In this document: one piece after another, positions 10,096 to 20,642 of the stretch
How the letters are laid out: each line of letters opens with the position of its first letter
How positions within the stretch are numbered: the first letter of the stretch is position 1
Assembly (NCBI GenBank): GCA_025266875.1
Contig: JALLLT010000001.1
Coordinates: 1,798,001-1,862,000 of the forward strand
DNA length: 64,000 bases
Source of the DNA: Fennellomyces sp. T-0311
Taxonomy: Eukaryota > Mucoromycota > Mucoromycetes > Mucorales > Lichtheimiaceae
Direction of reading: 5' to 3'
Position numbers and translations under genes: made by a program
Notes under the pieces: generated by a model
Told to the model about the DNA's origin: nothing
Seen by the model: only the letters and a program-made list of their open reading frames with translations
The model's database searches: none

Positions 10096-11056
10096 TAAAT
10101 TCTCACACTATAGGGAGTAGTATTTTTCAATTTTTAGTATGTAATTGGTAACGCTTCTCTAGTTATAGGTAACAATTCTTTGGTAGGTTATAGTGCTTAA
10201 CATTTGACTACTAATGGTACAGTGGGTTTTATTGACAACCAGAATAATGGGCTATAACAGCAGTTCTTGCTGCTATTATCACTGCGAAGATATAATTTAT
10301 AAATGCACAGACAATGTCCTATGATGTTTCTAGAACGCTAGGGACTAAGATTTTGTAAAGCCAAGTCATAAACACCAGGTAGTATACAGTTACTAATAAT
10401 GTTGGTTAAGTGAACTTTTCGCATCATCACGTCCCCATGACCGACTCAATTAGTACATTTAGCGCTTTTAACCGTGTATACTAAAAAAGAAACTGGGCTA
10501 AAATCTCACCGAAAGGTAGTACAAAGTTGGTATGATTATGATACTTCTGCCCGCCGTCGATTGCAATCAACGAATGCTCTCTAAAAGCAATAGTAGTGCG
10601 TGTGTTTCCAGATTAATATTAACTTCTGTATTATATAGACCAAAAAACTGGTTTATTTGTACTTCGCCTGTAAATATGATAATTACCATAACGTAATCAA
10701 CTATATACTTCTGTTATTTATAGAAATCTAGCAATAAATGGGAGCTATGAATGTCATACCTGTATGATACATAGCTACCTATCAATGCATTTTCACAAAT
10801 TTATCGTCATTTCATTCTTTACAAACAGCATTCCTATACTTATATAGCAGCTGCAGAACGAAGTCGATTCAGTGGTATAAGCGATATTTATTGTGTGTTG
10901 ATGCATACGCCCTACATAATACAAATAATATAAGTCCAGAGTTATCGCATTAAAGCCCCTCTCCTAGCTAATTCGTCTCTTGTTTCATTTGCTACGTAAA
11001 TTTGATGCTTCATTCCACCACTACGTCTTAATTTTCTCGATGCATACGTACTTTAT
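10096..11056. other. AT-rich spacer inside KDZ element
   Basis: About 960 bp between the 3' ends of two cargo genes. It is AT-rich with no long open frame and no convincing repeat or RNA gene. It is probably non-coding. Confidence 0.5.
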
Positions 11057-11932
11057 CTATTCAAAACGATCAAATAGCATATCTTTCCATTCCTGCATGC
11101 TTAGCTCGCCTTTACGGGGCAAATTATCCCTTTCGGCGCCATCTTCTTCGTCATCATCGGTACCTTCCTCCATCTGCGAAGTCGAGCGCACGAGCAAAGG
11201 ATTGCCTACCCAGCGAAAGGCACGAAAACGCGGTCCATACCTCGCAAGAAAGCTGGGTTGCTTCGCCTCTAGCGCGGAACGGACTGCCTTGTCGACTTTC
11301 ATTCTATCTGGCAAATCCAACTTGTCGTACATCTCCCGGTGGCTTTCCATTTCCTCGTCATAAAACTGGAAGTATCGACTTTCGAAGACAGTTCGGCCTT
11401 CTTGAAGACACAACTCATAGAGAGCGTAATCCCAGCACAAACCACACTCTTCCTTCAATCCCAGGATATTCAGGTCATCCTTAAGCTGAAGTTTTATCGA
11501 GTCCACGCTACTGAGCAGCTCCTGGTACATAGTCTGCCTTTTTGCTGGTGAGATCGAAATAAGTTTATAGTAACACTTATTTGCTGCGGCATTTCGCCTC
11601 TCTATTTTTCTTCTACGTGCCGTGGCAGGAGCATGTCTCTTTGTTGTTTCGCGCATCTTTTGGAGACGTTCTTGGCGCTGCATTTGCGTTTTCGACCTCT
11701 GCTTTTTCTTGTTGAACACCACCTCATGCTGCTCCTTATGACCCTTGAAGGTAGCCATATGTCTCTTATAGACATGCTCATCGGCAAACTCCTTACGGCA
11801 CTCGACACAGTATTTATCCATCAGAAAATCGGTGCAGCGATACTTGTCGGAGTACCATGTCTTTGCCGGCGACCCGGGAGGTGCGGATCCACGGCGCTGG
11901 AAGTTAAACTCTTTTTTCGGCTGCAGCGGCAA
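11057..11932 (-). CDS. C2H2 zinc-finger cargo protein of the KDZ element
   Basis: Single open frame of 291 residues starting at 11932. Residues about 42-65 form a zinc finger with spacing C-x2-C-x12-H-x6-H (CVEC ... RHMATFKGH), a longer His-His spacing like that of U1/matrin-type or Zuo1/Bud20-type fingers. The next 60 residues are strongly basic (KKKQRSKTQMQRQERLQK), suited to nucleic-acid binding and nuclear entry. A helical middle with CGLCWDYALYELC contains three more Cys. The C-terminus is acidic and ends MLFDRFE. The promoter would lie in the AT-rich DNA to the right. Being inside the element and apparently intact, it is probably part of the element's own gene set. It could instead be a captured host gene. 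Confidence 0.7.
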   Translation of the reverse strand: MPLQPKKEFNFQRRGSAPPGSPAKTWYSDKYRCTDFLMDKYCVECRKEFADEHVYKRHMATFKGHKEQHEVVFNKKKQRSKTQMQRQERLQKMRETTKRHAPATARRRKIERRNAAANKCYYKLISISPAKRQTMYQELLSSVDSIKLQLKDDLNILGLKEECGLCWDYALYELCLQEGRTVFESRYFQFYDEEMESHREMYDKLDLPDRMKVDKAVRSALEAKQPSFLARYGPRFRAFRWVGNPLLVRSTSQMEEGTDDDEEDGAERDNLPRKGELSMQEWKDMLFDRFE

Positions 11933-12326
11933 AGGTGGACAATCGAAACTGGCGTCGTCAAGCTCGTATTCAGAACGTCTGAAAAATATAGTAAAACTTT
12001 CTATGGGTTACTTGCTCTACGATCTGTTTATAAGGACATACGAAGCAGCTTCGGACATAGTACAGATGATAGTGGGAAAGTGTGATATTCAAAAGACGGA
12101 GACAGAATATGATCACACGTTTGAAAGCTTATATATAAGAAGCGCGAAGTACTTTGAAATTTTCAATCGATAAGTGACACTACTAGTTCTTGTACGAGCC
12201 CAAATACCCGAAAACCCGCCGTGTACTACCCTTAACAGCAAGAAATAGGCCATCTGTCCGCAATTTCTTGTACTTTGCACCTCTTATAAAGCTCACTTCC
12301 ACACGAGGTGCGCACCTTTGCTTAGA
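11933..12326. other. spacer upstream of the C2H2 gene
   Basis: About 390 bp with several short overlapping open frames and no family resemblance. It probably holds the promoter of the C2H2 gene. Nothing else is supported. Confidence 0.35.
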
Positions 12327-12327
12327 A

Positions 12328-12912
12328 TCAACGACATGCGATAACATGAATATTTATAACCAAACACAATAGACCGGTTTGTAAAGAGTAACGAATATCA
12401 AGCCTTTCTAAATCAACTCCGATAAATCTGTAGTTTGATGGTTCCACGTACGTACACGAGGTACTTGCCTGTTTTCGGAGCGAGCTTAAATGGTCAGCTG
12501 TGTAATCAGACTCGCTCGTTGTCTCAGAAACAGAAGCAATCGTTCGAGTTAAATTCTCGCAGACGTTGCTGCTGCATCCCATTCCGTTTTTATATAATGG
12601 TTGATGCTCATACCACCTAGTACTATCATCGTAGTTCTGATTGATACGATTATTACGGTTGGAACATTGATTTACTGGATTATAATGGTTACGACACTGA
12701 TGGACCGGACTATCATGGTTGCAACATTAATTGACCGGACTATCACGGTCGCAATATTGATTGATCGGACTATCATGATTGCAACGTTGATTCACCAAGC
12801 TATCACGGTTGCAACACTGATTGACGAGACATATTGATTTCAACAAATTGCTGTATACGCACATTTTGGTATATGTAAATATCCCAGTTCTCTTCAAGGA
12901 TCGATCATCCAA
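12328..12912 (-). pseudogene. left copy of decapeptide-repeat gene
   Basis: Read on the minus strand from 12912. A start (MDDRSLKRTG) is followed by tandem 10-residue units of the pattern [PL][VI]NQxCNxDS encoded by 30-bp repeats. The frame then runs through a non-repetitive C-terminal part to a stop at 12328. One unit has TAA in place of the Gln codon CAA, so this copy is interrupted. Many differences between units are at third codon positions (CTC/TTG/CCG/CCT, GTC/GTG/GTA, AAC/AAT, AGC/AGT), which suggests the repeat was once under coding constraint. Asn, Gln and Cys dominate. No family is recognised. Confidence 0.4.
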
Positions 12913-13815
12913 GTATTTGGCACATAGTTATACATTTTGACTAGCTGTATGTACACTTCTGAGTATAATTAAGTCATTTAGTAGAAATTACTGTTATTAC
13001 TATTTATTAACGTCAAAAACAATGAAGTTAATATTAAAAACATAACATAATATTATAGATATTGATACTAGCAATAACAGTCATCACCAGAACTGTATTA
13101 ACGATGCCTTTTATAACTTCGATTTTAACAAGTATTACAATGAGCGGTAATATGTGTGGAATAGCTATGAATTCCTATTAAAACATATGCTACAATATAT
13201 ACTGATGCGACGACGTATCACGATTTTTCCGACATCGATCATTACACAGCTATCATAGCTACAATATAAATGGCTAATCTAGCGATATGGTTACAATCTA
13301 GGATGATTTGGCTGTTGATTTTGTCTATATCGTTCTACGTGTTTCATATTACTATTTAAATTAAGTCCTATTGATGACAGTGTTCGGTAATGACTTTTAT
13401 TGCTTGTATTAATATACATACATATGTGGCTCTATATGCTACTTTTCTGTTCACTCAACAGTTTTCGACTTTAATATGTAGTAACTAGACAATTTCTACT
13501 AAATGGCTTAATTATACACAGAAGTGTACATATAGCTAGTCAAAATGTATAACTATGTGCCAAATACTTGGATGATCGATCCTTGAAGAGAACTGGGATA
13601 TTTACATATACCAAAATGTGCGTATACAGCAATTTGTTGAAATCAATATGTCTCGTCAATCAGTGTTGCAACCGTGATAGCTTGGTGAATCAACGTTGCA
13701 ATCATGATAGTCCGATCAATCAATATTGCGACCGTGATAGTCCGGTCAATTAATGTTGCAACCATGATAGTCCGGTCCATCAGTGTCGTAACCATTATAG
13801 TCCAGTAAATCAATA
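12667..13815. repeat. inverted minisatellite pair (30-bp units) with 500-bp loop
   Basis: The arms run at about 12667-12995 and 13485-13815 and are nearly identical as reverse complements; each contains about five or six tandem 30-bp units. The loop of about 490 bp is AT-rich and single-copy here. The palindrome lies between the C2H2 gene and the KDZ transposase gene. Such a long inverted repeat could extrude as a cruciform or give a double-stranded transcript; this is inference. Confidence 0.8.
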
Positions 13816-13990
13816 TTGCAACCATGGTAGCCCTCCCAATTATTATTGTAACTATGATAATCCTGTCAATCAATGTTGAAACATTGATAGTTTGGTTAAT
13901 TATTACTATAATTATGATAGCCAAGCGGCGACAGTAAAAGTCCACACTACAACGAATACGAATATAGGTAGATACATCTTCTATAGCTAT
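13568..13990 (+). pseudogene. right copy of decapeptide-repeat gene
   Basis: Mirror copy of the gene at 12328-12912, starting with the same MDDRSLKRTG. It carries nine recognisable 10-residue units, with in-frame TAA and TGA codons in two of them. After the repeats the sequence differs from the left copy (Thr/Asn-rich, ending near the KDZ promoter region). It shares the same TAA with the left copy, so the inversion-duplication happened after that mutation or the copies are being homogenised. Confidence 0.4.
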
Positions 13991-14174
13991 ACTACAAGTA
14001 TTCTGTATATTAGCTTGTAAAATGCTTAAGCACAAAAGGCATTTTTTTTAGTATCTGTGTACAAATACTAAACGAGCACGAACTTGCTTTCTAAATAAGG
14101 ACAATAAGCAAAGTGACCATATAATTATAAATATATTTGTTTTATGGTATTACTCCTTTCTCTACTAAATTACA

Positions 14175-17100
14175 ATGAAAACCTCGGGCAAAAAAAGCAC
14201 TACCAAAACCTATGGCTCAATGCCTATAGTCGCTACCAATGAAAATGGAGATATTTGTTTCCAAAAAAACGGCAAAAGGCCTGTAATTAAATTTCTTCGC
14301 AAAAGAATGAACCACTCCAGTCAATCCAGCGGCGATCAAGAGCATTCTGCGAAGCGTACACGCCAGGTGGAAACTGTCTCCAGCGAAACCACGCCGGGGC
14401 CCAATAATGAAGGTCAAGATGAAGCTGATACTGAGCGTCAGGCAGAAGTCAACATCGATGGTAAATCATATACAACGTATTTTTTACACGTACAAATTCT
14501 AAAAACATATGGTAGACCCGTGCCAGAATTCCATTCTGCGCGACAACCACGACGATAATGTTGAATATGATTATGGGCATAATGGCGAAGATAGCAGCAC
14601 CATCGAACCCGATACCGTGGTTGCAGAGCAGAATATTAGGCGTCCGCGCAAACGTACCAACAGAGAAAAGACCGACAGTGCTGAAGAGACGTGGGATAAG
14701 ATAATGCCAAAAGTTGTTGATGCTTATATCACAAGTTTTAGCAATGGCGGTCCCCAGTTGACTGCAACAGGCACTGCTCTCGAAGAGCAATGCCAATGTC
14801 CGCTCCCTAAACTTGTTCGAAAGATTGAATGTGTATACCTTGGAGGTAGGTATACAGAGTATACATTGAAAAATGATGTGTTGCTAATTTCTCTTTAATA
14901 GCTATAAAAACCCAGAGCATCTCTGTTTGCCAATGTAACGAGTATCCCGCTCTTGCTTTGATGAAGAGCCATTTGTTTGCGGCCTCTCCAGATAAGCCAG
15001 AAATGGCATTCCATCTCTTTTTTTTGGAATTCTTTTCCAAACTTAGAGGAAATGCACATACTGCTACTGATGCATTTTCCAAAACTATGACACAAGTCAC
15101 TAGAAACTTCGTAAGTGTTTTGTACAAGTATTGAATCAACTCAGCTACTAATAACAATTTTACCATGCATAATTTACCTTCGATAGCGATCTGAAGATGC
15201 AAAAGCGGAGAGCACCTTTCGGAAGAATTTGGGCAATACCTTTTTCAGATATGTCCAATTACTTATATTGGTAGAAGAGAAGCGCATACAACGCTCACCT
15301 TCTGTAAAATTTGAAGACGGTTGTCCAGCATGTATTCCGGTAAAAACCAGATATACAAATCCGTATATTTATCAGATATTTACCGGCAATTATTGACTTC
15401 CTTCTAGGGAAACATGTTTGTATCACTTGATGGTAACATGCAGCTTCGTCGTCAAAAGCGAGGTGACAACGATACCATCAGAGTCAAGGAGCCAAACTAC
15501 TTTTCCGCTGATGACCGCCAAGATAAGTATGACCGGGATATTCCCACTGCTTCCAATGGCAGATGCACCAGTGAACTTAGGGTTGCATCAACCAAAACGG
15601 CGCATCATACCAAAGCTCGCGATTTTGAGTGCGGCGTTGTTGGGTCGGTCTGTCGCCATGAGATTCCTCTCGAGTTCACCAACATTTTTGAATCTGGTGA
15701 AAAGTAATTGTCGGGTATTCAGTTGACAGCTTAATGCTTCAGATACTGATAGTGAGCATGAAACATGTGCCATTAGATATAAGTACGCGCTTGCAGTTGT
15801 CGATGTTCTTGTCGAAAAATACGGAGACAAAATTAACATCATGTATGACATTGCCTGTCGATTCAAAACGGCATTGAATGTAAGTTCCTATTTCCATATT
15901 TTCAAATACGTGATACATCACAGTGTTATGAGTATCGGTTCCACGATATACCAATTACAGCTGCTGGCTGATTATGTCAAAACTACTTGTTATTCGAATA
16001 ATCGAATACTGACATTTCAATAACTTAAATAATATTTGTTTAAAGCCTTTTTTAGCTGATTATACTTTAATAGACACATTTCGGAGAACTTGGAAAACTC
16101 GCGATAGGAGTGTTTCATTCCTACGCCCACTCAATTGACTGCCAGCTTGACTTTAACCCAAGATACATCATCGGCCTAGGCTTGAGTGATGGTGAGGGTA
16201 TGGAAAGACTGTGGTCATACCTTGACAAATATGTCTCAATGACCAGAACAATGAGCTCCAAAAACAGAATGCTTACACTTCATCATGCATTATCGCACCG
16301 CAAAACACTTTACATTGAAAAACTGCGTATGTACACTAAATATGGATGTATTCACGTACTGATCAATAAGATGCTTTAATCTTGTAATAGCTGAGACCCT
16401 AAAGCGTCGTGAAAAGCGAGTACAAACTGTACTTGATTCGGCAGCAGAAGTTCTTGGCTCTATTTCAGATGAAGAGTGCGCGGAGCAGTGGAGTCGATTC
16501 AGAAATCAGGTCCAAAATGAAGTTGATCCGCTCTCTGAACAGTCAAAGAAGGAGCAGCAGTATTTTGATCGATTGAACACGTATTATACACTGAGGTAAG
16601 TTTGTTAAGATATTTCTTTTATGGTTTGATATGGAAGTTAGGTACTTAATAATATGTATTGCTTCACCTTGGTTTAGCGACCAATGTGACAGTACAACTC
16701 GCATGTTGCAGTCCCATTCAACTCCTGAGCAACTCGTACTGGCACTTTCAAAAGTACCCGAATCGATTACTGTTATGCTTCGTGAGCCTGATTGGCGTCG
16801 AAAGGCGCTAAGAAATATTGAGCGCGCTGAGCGTGCCCTTGAAATCTCGCCGGAAAATCGATGGCAAAAGACATCTCCCGACTTTATCCGTGTACGACGC
16901 GAAAAGTGGGTGAAAAGCCGAGATGATGCCAAGGAAACCCTGAGATCCTCATTGGTAGGACAGAAAGTTCTCCATCATTCCTTACATCATAGAGGAAAAC
17001 TAGGTAAAAGTGTAGCGTAAAGTGGTCAAATATTATATATCTTACCTTAAGTGATACATAGGGCAAAAATTGGCTACACAGATTGAAAAATCTATCCACC

Positions 17101-17731
17101 AGGCGACCAAAAAAGCTAAGGCTGCTTTAGCCACGTTCAATGCTGCATGTGAAGAGCTTCACCTAGGCCCAGTGAAATACCGCCCTGTAGCTTTTGAAAG
17201 TGTTAAGAAGATTGATGGGAATGCCTTTTGGAACAGCCACCAGAGCGATACTTGGGACTTTAATGTCATACGGGCATACCTGATGAAGGAGCGTGCAATT
17301 GAAGAGAGAGTTCTGCTGTTGGTAAGAGATATATTAGATACTATATATTAGGTAAGTAACTAATATTTAATTTTCAATACGTAGGAAGAGAGAATATGTT
17401 CCATGATTATGTCAAGCGCCAATGCGAAAAGCTATATATAGCAATGCAATGCGAGACAGATCATGGATATCGTCGCCTCACGGAGCTCCAGTTGAACGAC
17501 GCTTTACGGCTCCACAAGAAAGCACTCGGTACACACTGGATCCCCCCAACGCAAAGAGCCTTTACAGGACCAAGTGCTGAGCCTGACATGGCGTCTCACA
17601 ATGCATCAGGTTCGGTACAAGGTCCAATAGCAGAAAAGATGCCACCTCTGCATGTGGGGGAAGAGGAGGAGGGTCACGAAGAGGAGCCAGACTCGACCCT
17701 TTGGCAAGCGCGTTTGCCAACATCTTTATGA
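14175..17731 (+). CDS. KDZ (Kyakuja-Dileera-Zisupton) transposase
   Basis: About ten exons. Exon 1 (14175-14461) starts MKTSGKKSTTK and is basic. Later exons carry Cys-rich elements (QCQCPLP; VCQCNEY; GCPACIP) typical of the CxC zinc-binding region before the KDZ catalytic domain. Catalytic-domain landmarks are FVSLDGNMQLRR (15415), CRHEIPLEFTNIFESGEK (15650), IMYDIACRF (15840) and LSDGEGMERLWSYL (16170), which supply the conserved acidic residues and the family signature GEG-x-ERLWS. A long helical region follows (16400-17330). As written the frame ends at 17731. A neighbouring frame continues with an acidic tail (SDDEDDEVDND) to a stop near 17808, so a 1-nt shift or an extra intron near 17690 is possible. 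It is the only KDZ enzyme seen and the likely agent of mobility. Confidence 0.85.
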
Positions 17732-17809
17732 CTATGATAAACGGAGGAGACGGAGTCATTCTTTCTGATGACGAAGATGACGAAGTTGATAACGATAATA
17801 TGCTTTAAT

Positions 17810-18047
17810 ATCTATGCCTAACTTTTATGTATGCTAGTAATCACATGTATTCCATCTTCTTCTTATGCTTTACCTTTTATATCATCCATCTATGTGTTCT
17901 CTATTTTCTTTCTATCTTTATATAATTTTATGATTAATGCTAATACCACCTGTTACAACACACGAGGCGGGTTGGTTGAGCATATGCATAAAGGTTTTTT
18001 TATCGTTTAGCTAGATAACTATATCGTCGTGTAATGTAGCTGGTTCG
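17810..18047. other. 3' flank of KDZ transposase gene
   Basis: AT-rich non-coding stretch between the transposase and the right terminal repeat. No gene seen. Confidence 0.4.
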
Positions 18048-18115
18048 AGATCTCTGTTTGCGATCCTGTAAGGAATGGCAGCAGGCTGCTGAAGGATATT
18101 GCTGGTAGATGACAT
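18011..18115 (-). other. short open frame launched from the right terminal repeat
   Basis: The right terminal repeat contains the same promoter region and ATG as the left one. Reading inward from 18115 on the minus strand gives the same N-terminus (MSSTSNILQQPAAIPYRI), then 11 unrelated residues after the repeat ends and a stop at 18011. It is a truncated decoy of the cargo gene's first exon. Its main effect might be antisense transcription into the 3' end of the transposase gene; this is inference. Confidence 0.45.
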
Positions 18116-18330
18116 TGTTGAGATGATAAGATGTAGAAAGTAGAAAGTAAGGAAAAAAGCACAGCCGGGAAAGCGGGGAAGGGGGTTCTCCGCAAAATTA
18201 AGAGTAAGCAAGTAAGCATGCTTACTTTGTATTGAATACCCTTTTTTGAGATGCTTACTGGGGCGTTAAAACCCATTAGCGGAGAGGAATTAGTTAAGAA
18301 ATTGAGTGACCGGTGGGTGTGCCTGGGGTG
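18048..18330 (-). repeat. right terminal inverted repeat of KDZ element
   Basis: Reverse complement of 5913-6195, same length, one difference seen. It is followed immediately by the duplicated GGATCCAG. Confidence 0.92.
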
Positions 18331-18338
18331 GGATCCAG
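18331..18338. repeat. target-site duplication of KDZ element (right)
   Basis: GGATCCAG, identical to 5905-5912. Confidence 0.9.
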
Positions 18339-19399
18339 GTGCTGAATCTACTGTAGCCATTCAAATACCTACGGTGTAGGAAAACGCATCGACGGATCAT
18401 CAGCATTAGTTGATACTGCACCTGCTGTTTGCACTTGATAGCCCTCGTCTACAGGATGCGACCATTGACCATGGTTGCGCATTTGATATATAGCTATAGA
18501 AGAATCATTGTGTCACTAGTACGTACCGTTAACACTAAACAATTGCTTGCTGGATCTGCAGCTGAAGAAGGTTCGGGTGGTTCTATCGATGCTACTGCTG
18601 CTCAGTAGTGGCTCTCTTGTGCGTGCCTGCTCAGATTGTTAGTTTGGAGCAATGCGTGCCCACATCAAGAGCAGTGTGTGCCAGGGCCTCTTTGGCTGTA
18701 GTAACAACAAGGCACATGCACAATGTCACTAGCAAAGCGCTTACCTTTTTTCTTCGATAACCCACCGTTTGCCTTGTCCCTGAGATAGTTCGTCTTTTTG
18801 TCCCAGCAGTGTTGCAAGATAATGCGTGCCGCCCAATGGTTTTGACACGCCGGGAGAGGTGCGAATGCTGCGCGCCGTTGTTCCAAAGTCGTGCAAGCTT
18901 GGTCGACAAGGTCACTTATAGCGTTCCAATGGGTTGCAGTAGGATCAACTCTTTCGTTATTGAGAAGCTTAGAAATAAGCACTTGAGCTCTCCCCCAAAC
19001 ATTGTCTTTCATTAAACCAGCATCTAAGTCGCTCATATCCAAGCTGTACGCACGTGCGACTCCGAAGCAAAGCTGCTTGATCTCCTCCCAACAGAACTTG
19101 GTTGTCGAACGACGCGGTATGCTTGAGGTTAGCTTAGTATTAGTAAAGATACCCGCTGTGCTGCCATTAGGCCTTTGACACACAAGCTTTCTTTCAAGTG
19201 TTTCCACGGAAGCTCTGAACAAACTAGGGGGTTTCAAAATTGAAACTGATTTTTGCGAGCTAGCAAAAATTTTGCGAGATAGGGCCCGACAGCCCGCAAA
19301 TCCTATCTCGCATCTCCGGAGGTGCTAGATAGGTCATCTCGCAAAACACGTCCATCTAGCAAATTACCTATCTTTTTTCTCTTATAACAAAATCCAACA

Positions 19400-20614
19400 A
19401 TGACAAAAATTTCTGAACGTCAATGGACCCTTCAGCAGATTGACTATGCAATCAAGCTGCTCATGAAGCGTGAAAGACAAATGACATATGATCCCAAGGG
19501 TCAGGCGGAGGAAAGGGAACGCATCAGAGAATTGTGCAGGATTAAATCAGGAATTCTCGCGCATCGCAATCTCAACCCGTCAAGAGTAGTTCCAAAGTTG
19601 ACAGAAAACAAGCGGTTCTTCTTCCAGTGGCATACGAAGGATTTTAAGAACATTGTTCGTATGAACAAAAAATCATTTCGCAAGCTCCACGCAATGATTG
19701 AGAATCATGCCGTTTTCCGAAAGAAGGGTGGGAGAAAGCAAGCCCCTGTATGGGTTCAACTTGGAGTTACATTGGAGACCTTGGCGCATGGTGGCACTGG
19801 CGCATCGGTCGCACATATCGCTCGTGAATGGGGTATAAGTACTGGCTCTGTTACCCACTATACAGGACGAGTCCTTAGAGCTATCGAATCCCTGGGAAGC
19901 ATCTATATCTCCTGGCCAGATGCGCGTGAACGTGAAGAAATAGCTGCCCGGATTCAGGAAGAGCATGGCTTCCCTCATGTTGTTGGCTTTGTGGATGGTA
20001 CACACGTCAACTATTCCCAGAAGCCAGGAATTGACGGGAGCACCTACTACGATCGGAAAAGCAACTATTCGTTGAATGTCCAGGTTGTCTGTGATGATCG
20101 TCGCAATATTCGGTTCATGCAAGCAGGATGGCCGGGGTCTGTGAGTGATTCGACCGCATTCAACGATACTTCTCTGGTGAAACATGAAGGATCCTATTTC
20201 TCGGAGCGCGAGTATTTGATAGGAGATGCCGGATATGCTTTGAGCACCAGGATGCTCACTCCTTACCGACGACCTGCTACTGAAGGAAACCAACGGAACA
20301 TAATGTTCAACGAAGACATTGCTTCTGCTCGAGCTGTCATCGAAAACACTTTTGGAATCCTCAAGAATAGGTGGCAGTGCCTGAAACAAATGCATGTCCA
20401 GATTAAGATAAAGAAAGATCAAAAGAAAGTGGTGCAGATTATTGGAGTTACAGCAATTCTACATAACTTTCTTCGTCAAGAAAATGACCAATGGCCTTTC
20501 AAGGAAACTAGGCATGCGACGCTTGAAGAGGAAAGGTTATCGCTAAATGACAATATTTCAGCGTCGGAATGGCGAGAAAGCATCAATGATTTTATTTCGG
20601 ATAGAAGAGATTGA
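19400..20614 (+). CDS. PIF/Harbinger DDE transposase
   Basis: Single open frame of 404 residues starting 175 bp inside the left end. A helical N-terminal part is followed by an HTH-like segment (SVAHIAREWGISTGSVTHYT, about residues 137-156). The DDE core has the first Asp in VGFVDGTHVNY (about 199), the second in GSVSDSTAFND (about 249) and Glu in ENTFGILKNRW (about 315). All catalytic residues are present and the frame is intact, so it may be active. The size suits PIF/Harbinger transposases. It lacks the intron present in the transposase of the other Harbinger element in this window. Confidence 0.9.
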   Translation: MTKISERQWTLQQIDYAIKLLMKRERQMTYDPKGQAEERERIRELCRIKSGILAHRNLNPSRVVPKLTENKRFFFQWHTKDFKNIVRMNKKSFRKLHAMIENHAVFRKKGGRKQAPVWVQLGVTLETLAHGGTGASVAHIAREWGISTGSVTHYTGRVLRAIESLGSIYISWPDAREREEIAARIQEEHGFPHVVGFVDGTHVNYSQKPGIDGSTYYDRKSNYSLNVQVVCDDRRNIRFMQAGWPGSVSDSTAFNDTSLVKHEGSYFSEREYLIGDAGYALSTRMLTPYRRPATEGNQRNIMFNEDIASARAVIENTFGILKNRWQCLKQMHVQIKIKKDQKKVVQIIGVTAILHNFLRQENDQWPFKETRHATLEEERLSLNDNISASEWRESINDFISDRRD

Positions 20615-20642
20615 AGTAAACAATATACGTTGTAAGAATTCC

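Larger units (their letters stand above)
5913..18330 (+). mobile_element. KDZ-type DNA transposon, 12418 bp, with cargo genes and nested Harbinger
   Basis: The element is bounded by 283-bp inverted repeats (5913-6195 and 18048-18330) that differ at one position by eye, and by a perfect 8-bp duplication GGATCCAG. It contains, left to right: an unknown seven-exon gene starting inside the left repeat, a nested PIF/Harbinger element in that gene's first intron, a C2H2 gene on the minus strand, an inverted minisatellite pair, and a KDZ transposase gene on the plus strand. The near identity of the repeats and the intact duplication indicate a recent insertion. It lies within a coding exon of a minus-strand gene, whose reading frame is continuous when the element and one duplication are removed. 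KDZ elements carrying extra genes are known in fungi; this gene set is not one I recognise. Confidence 0.9.
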
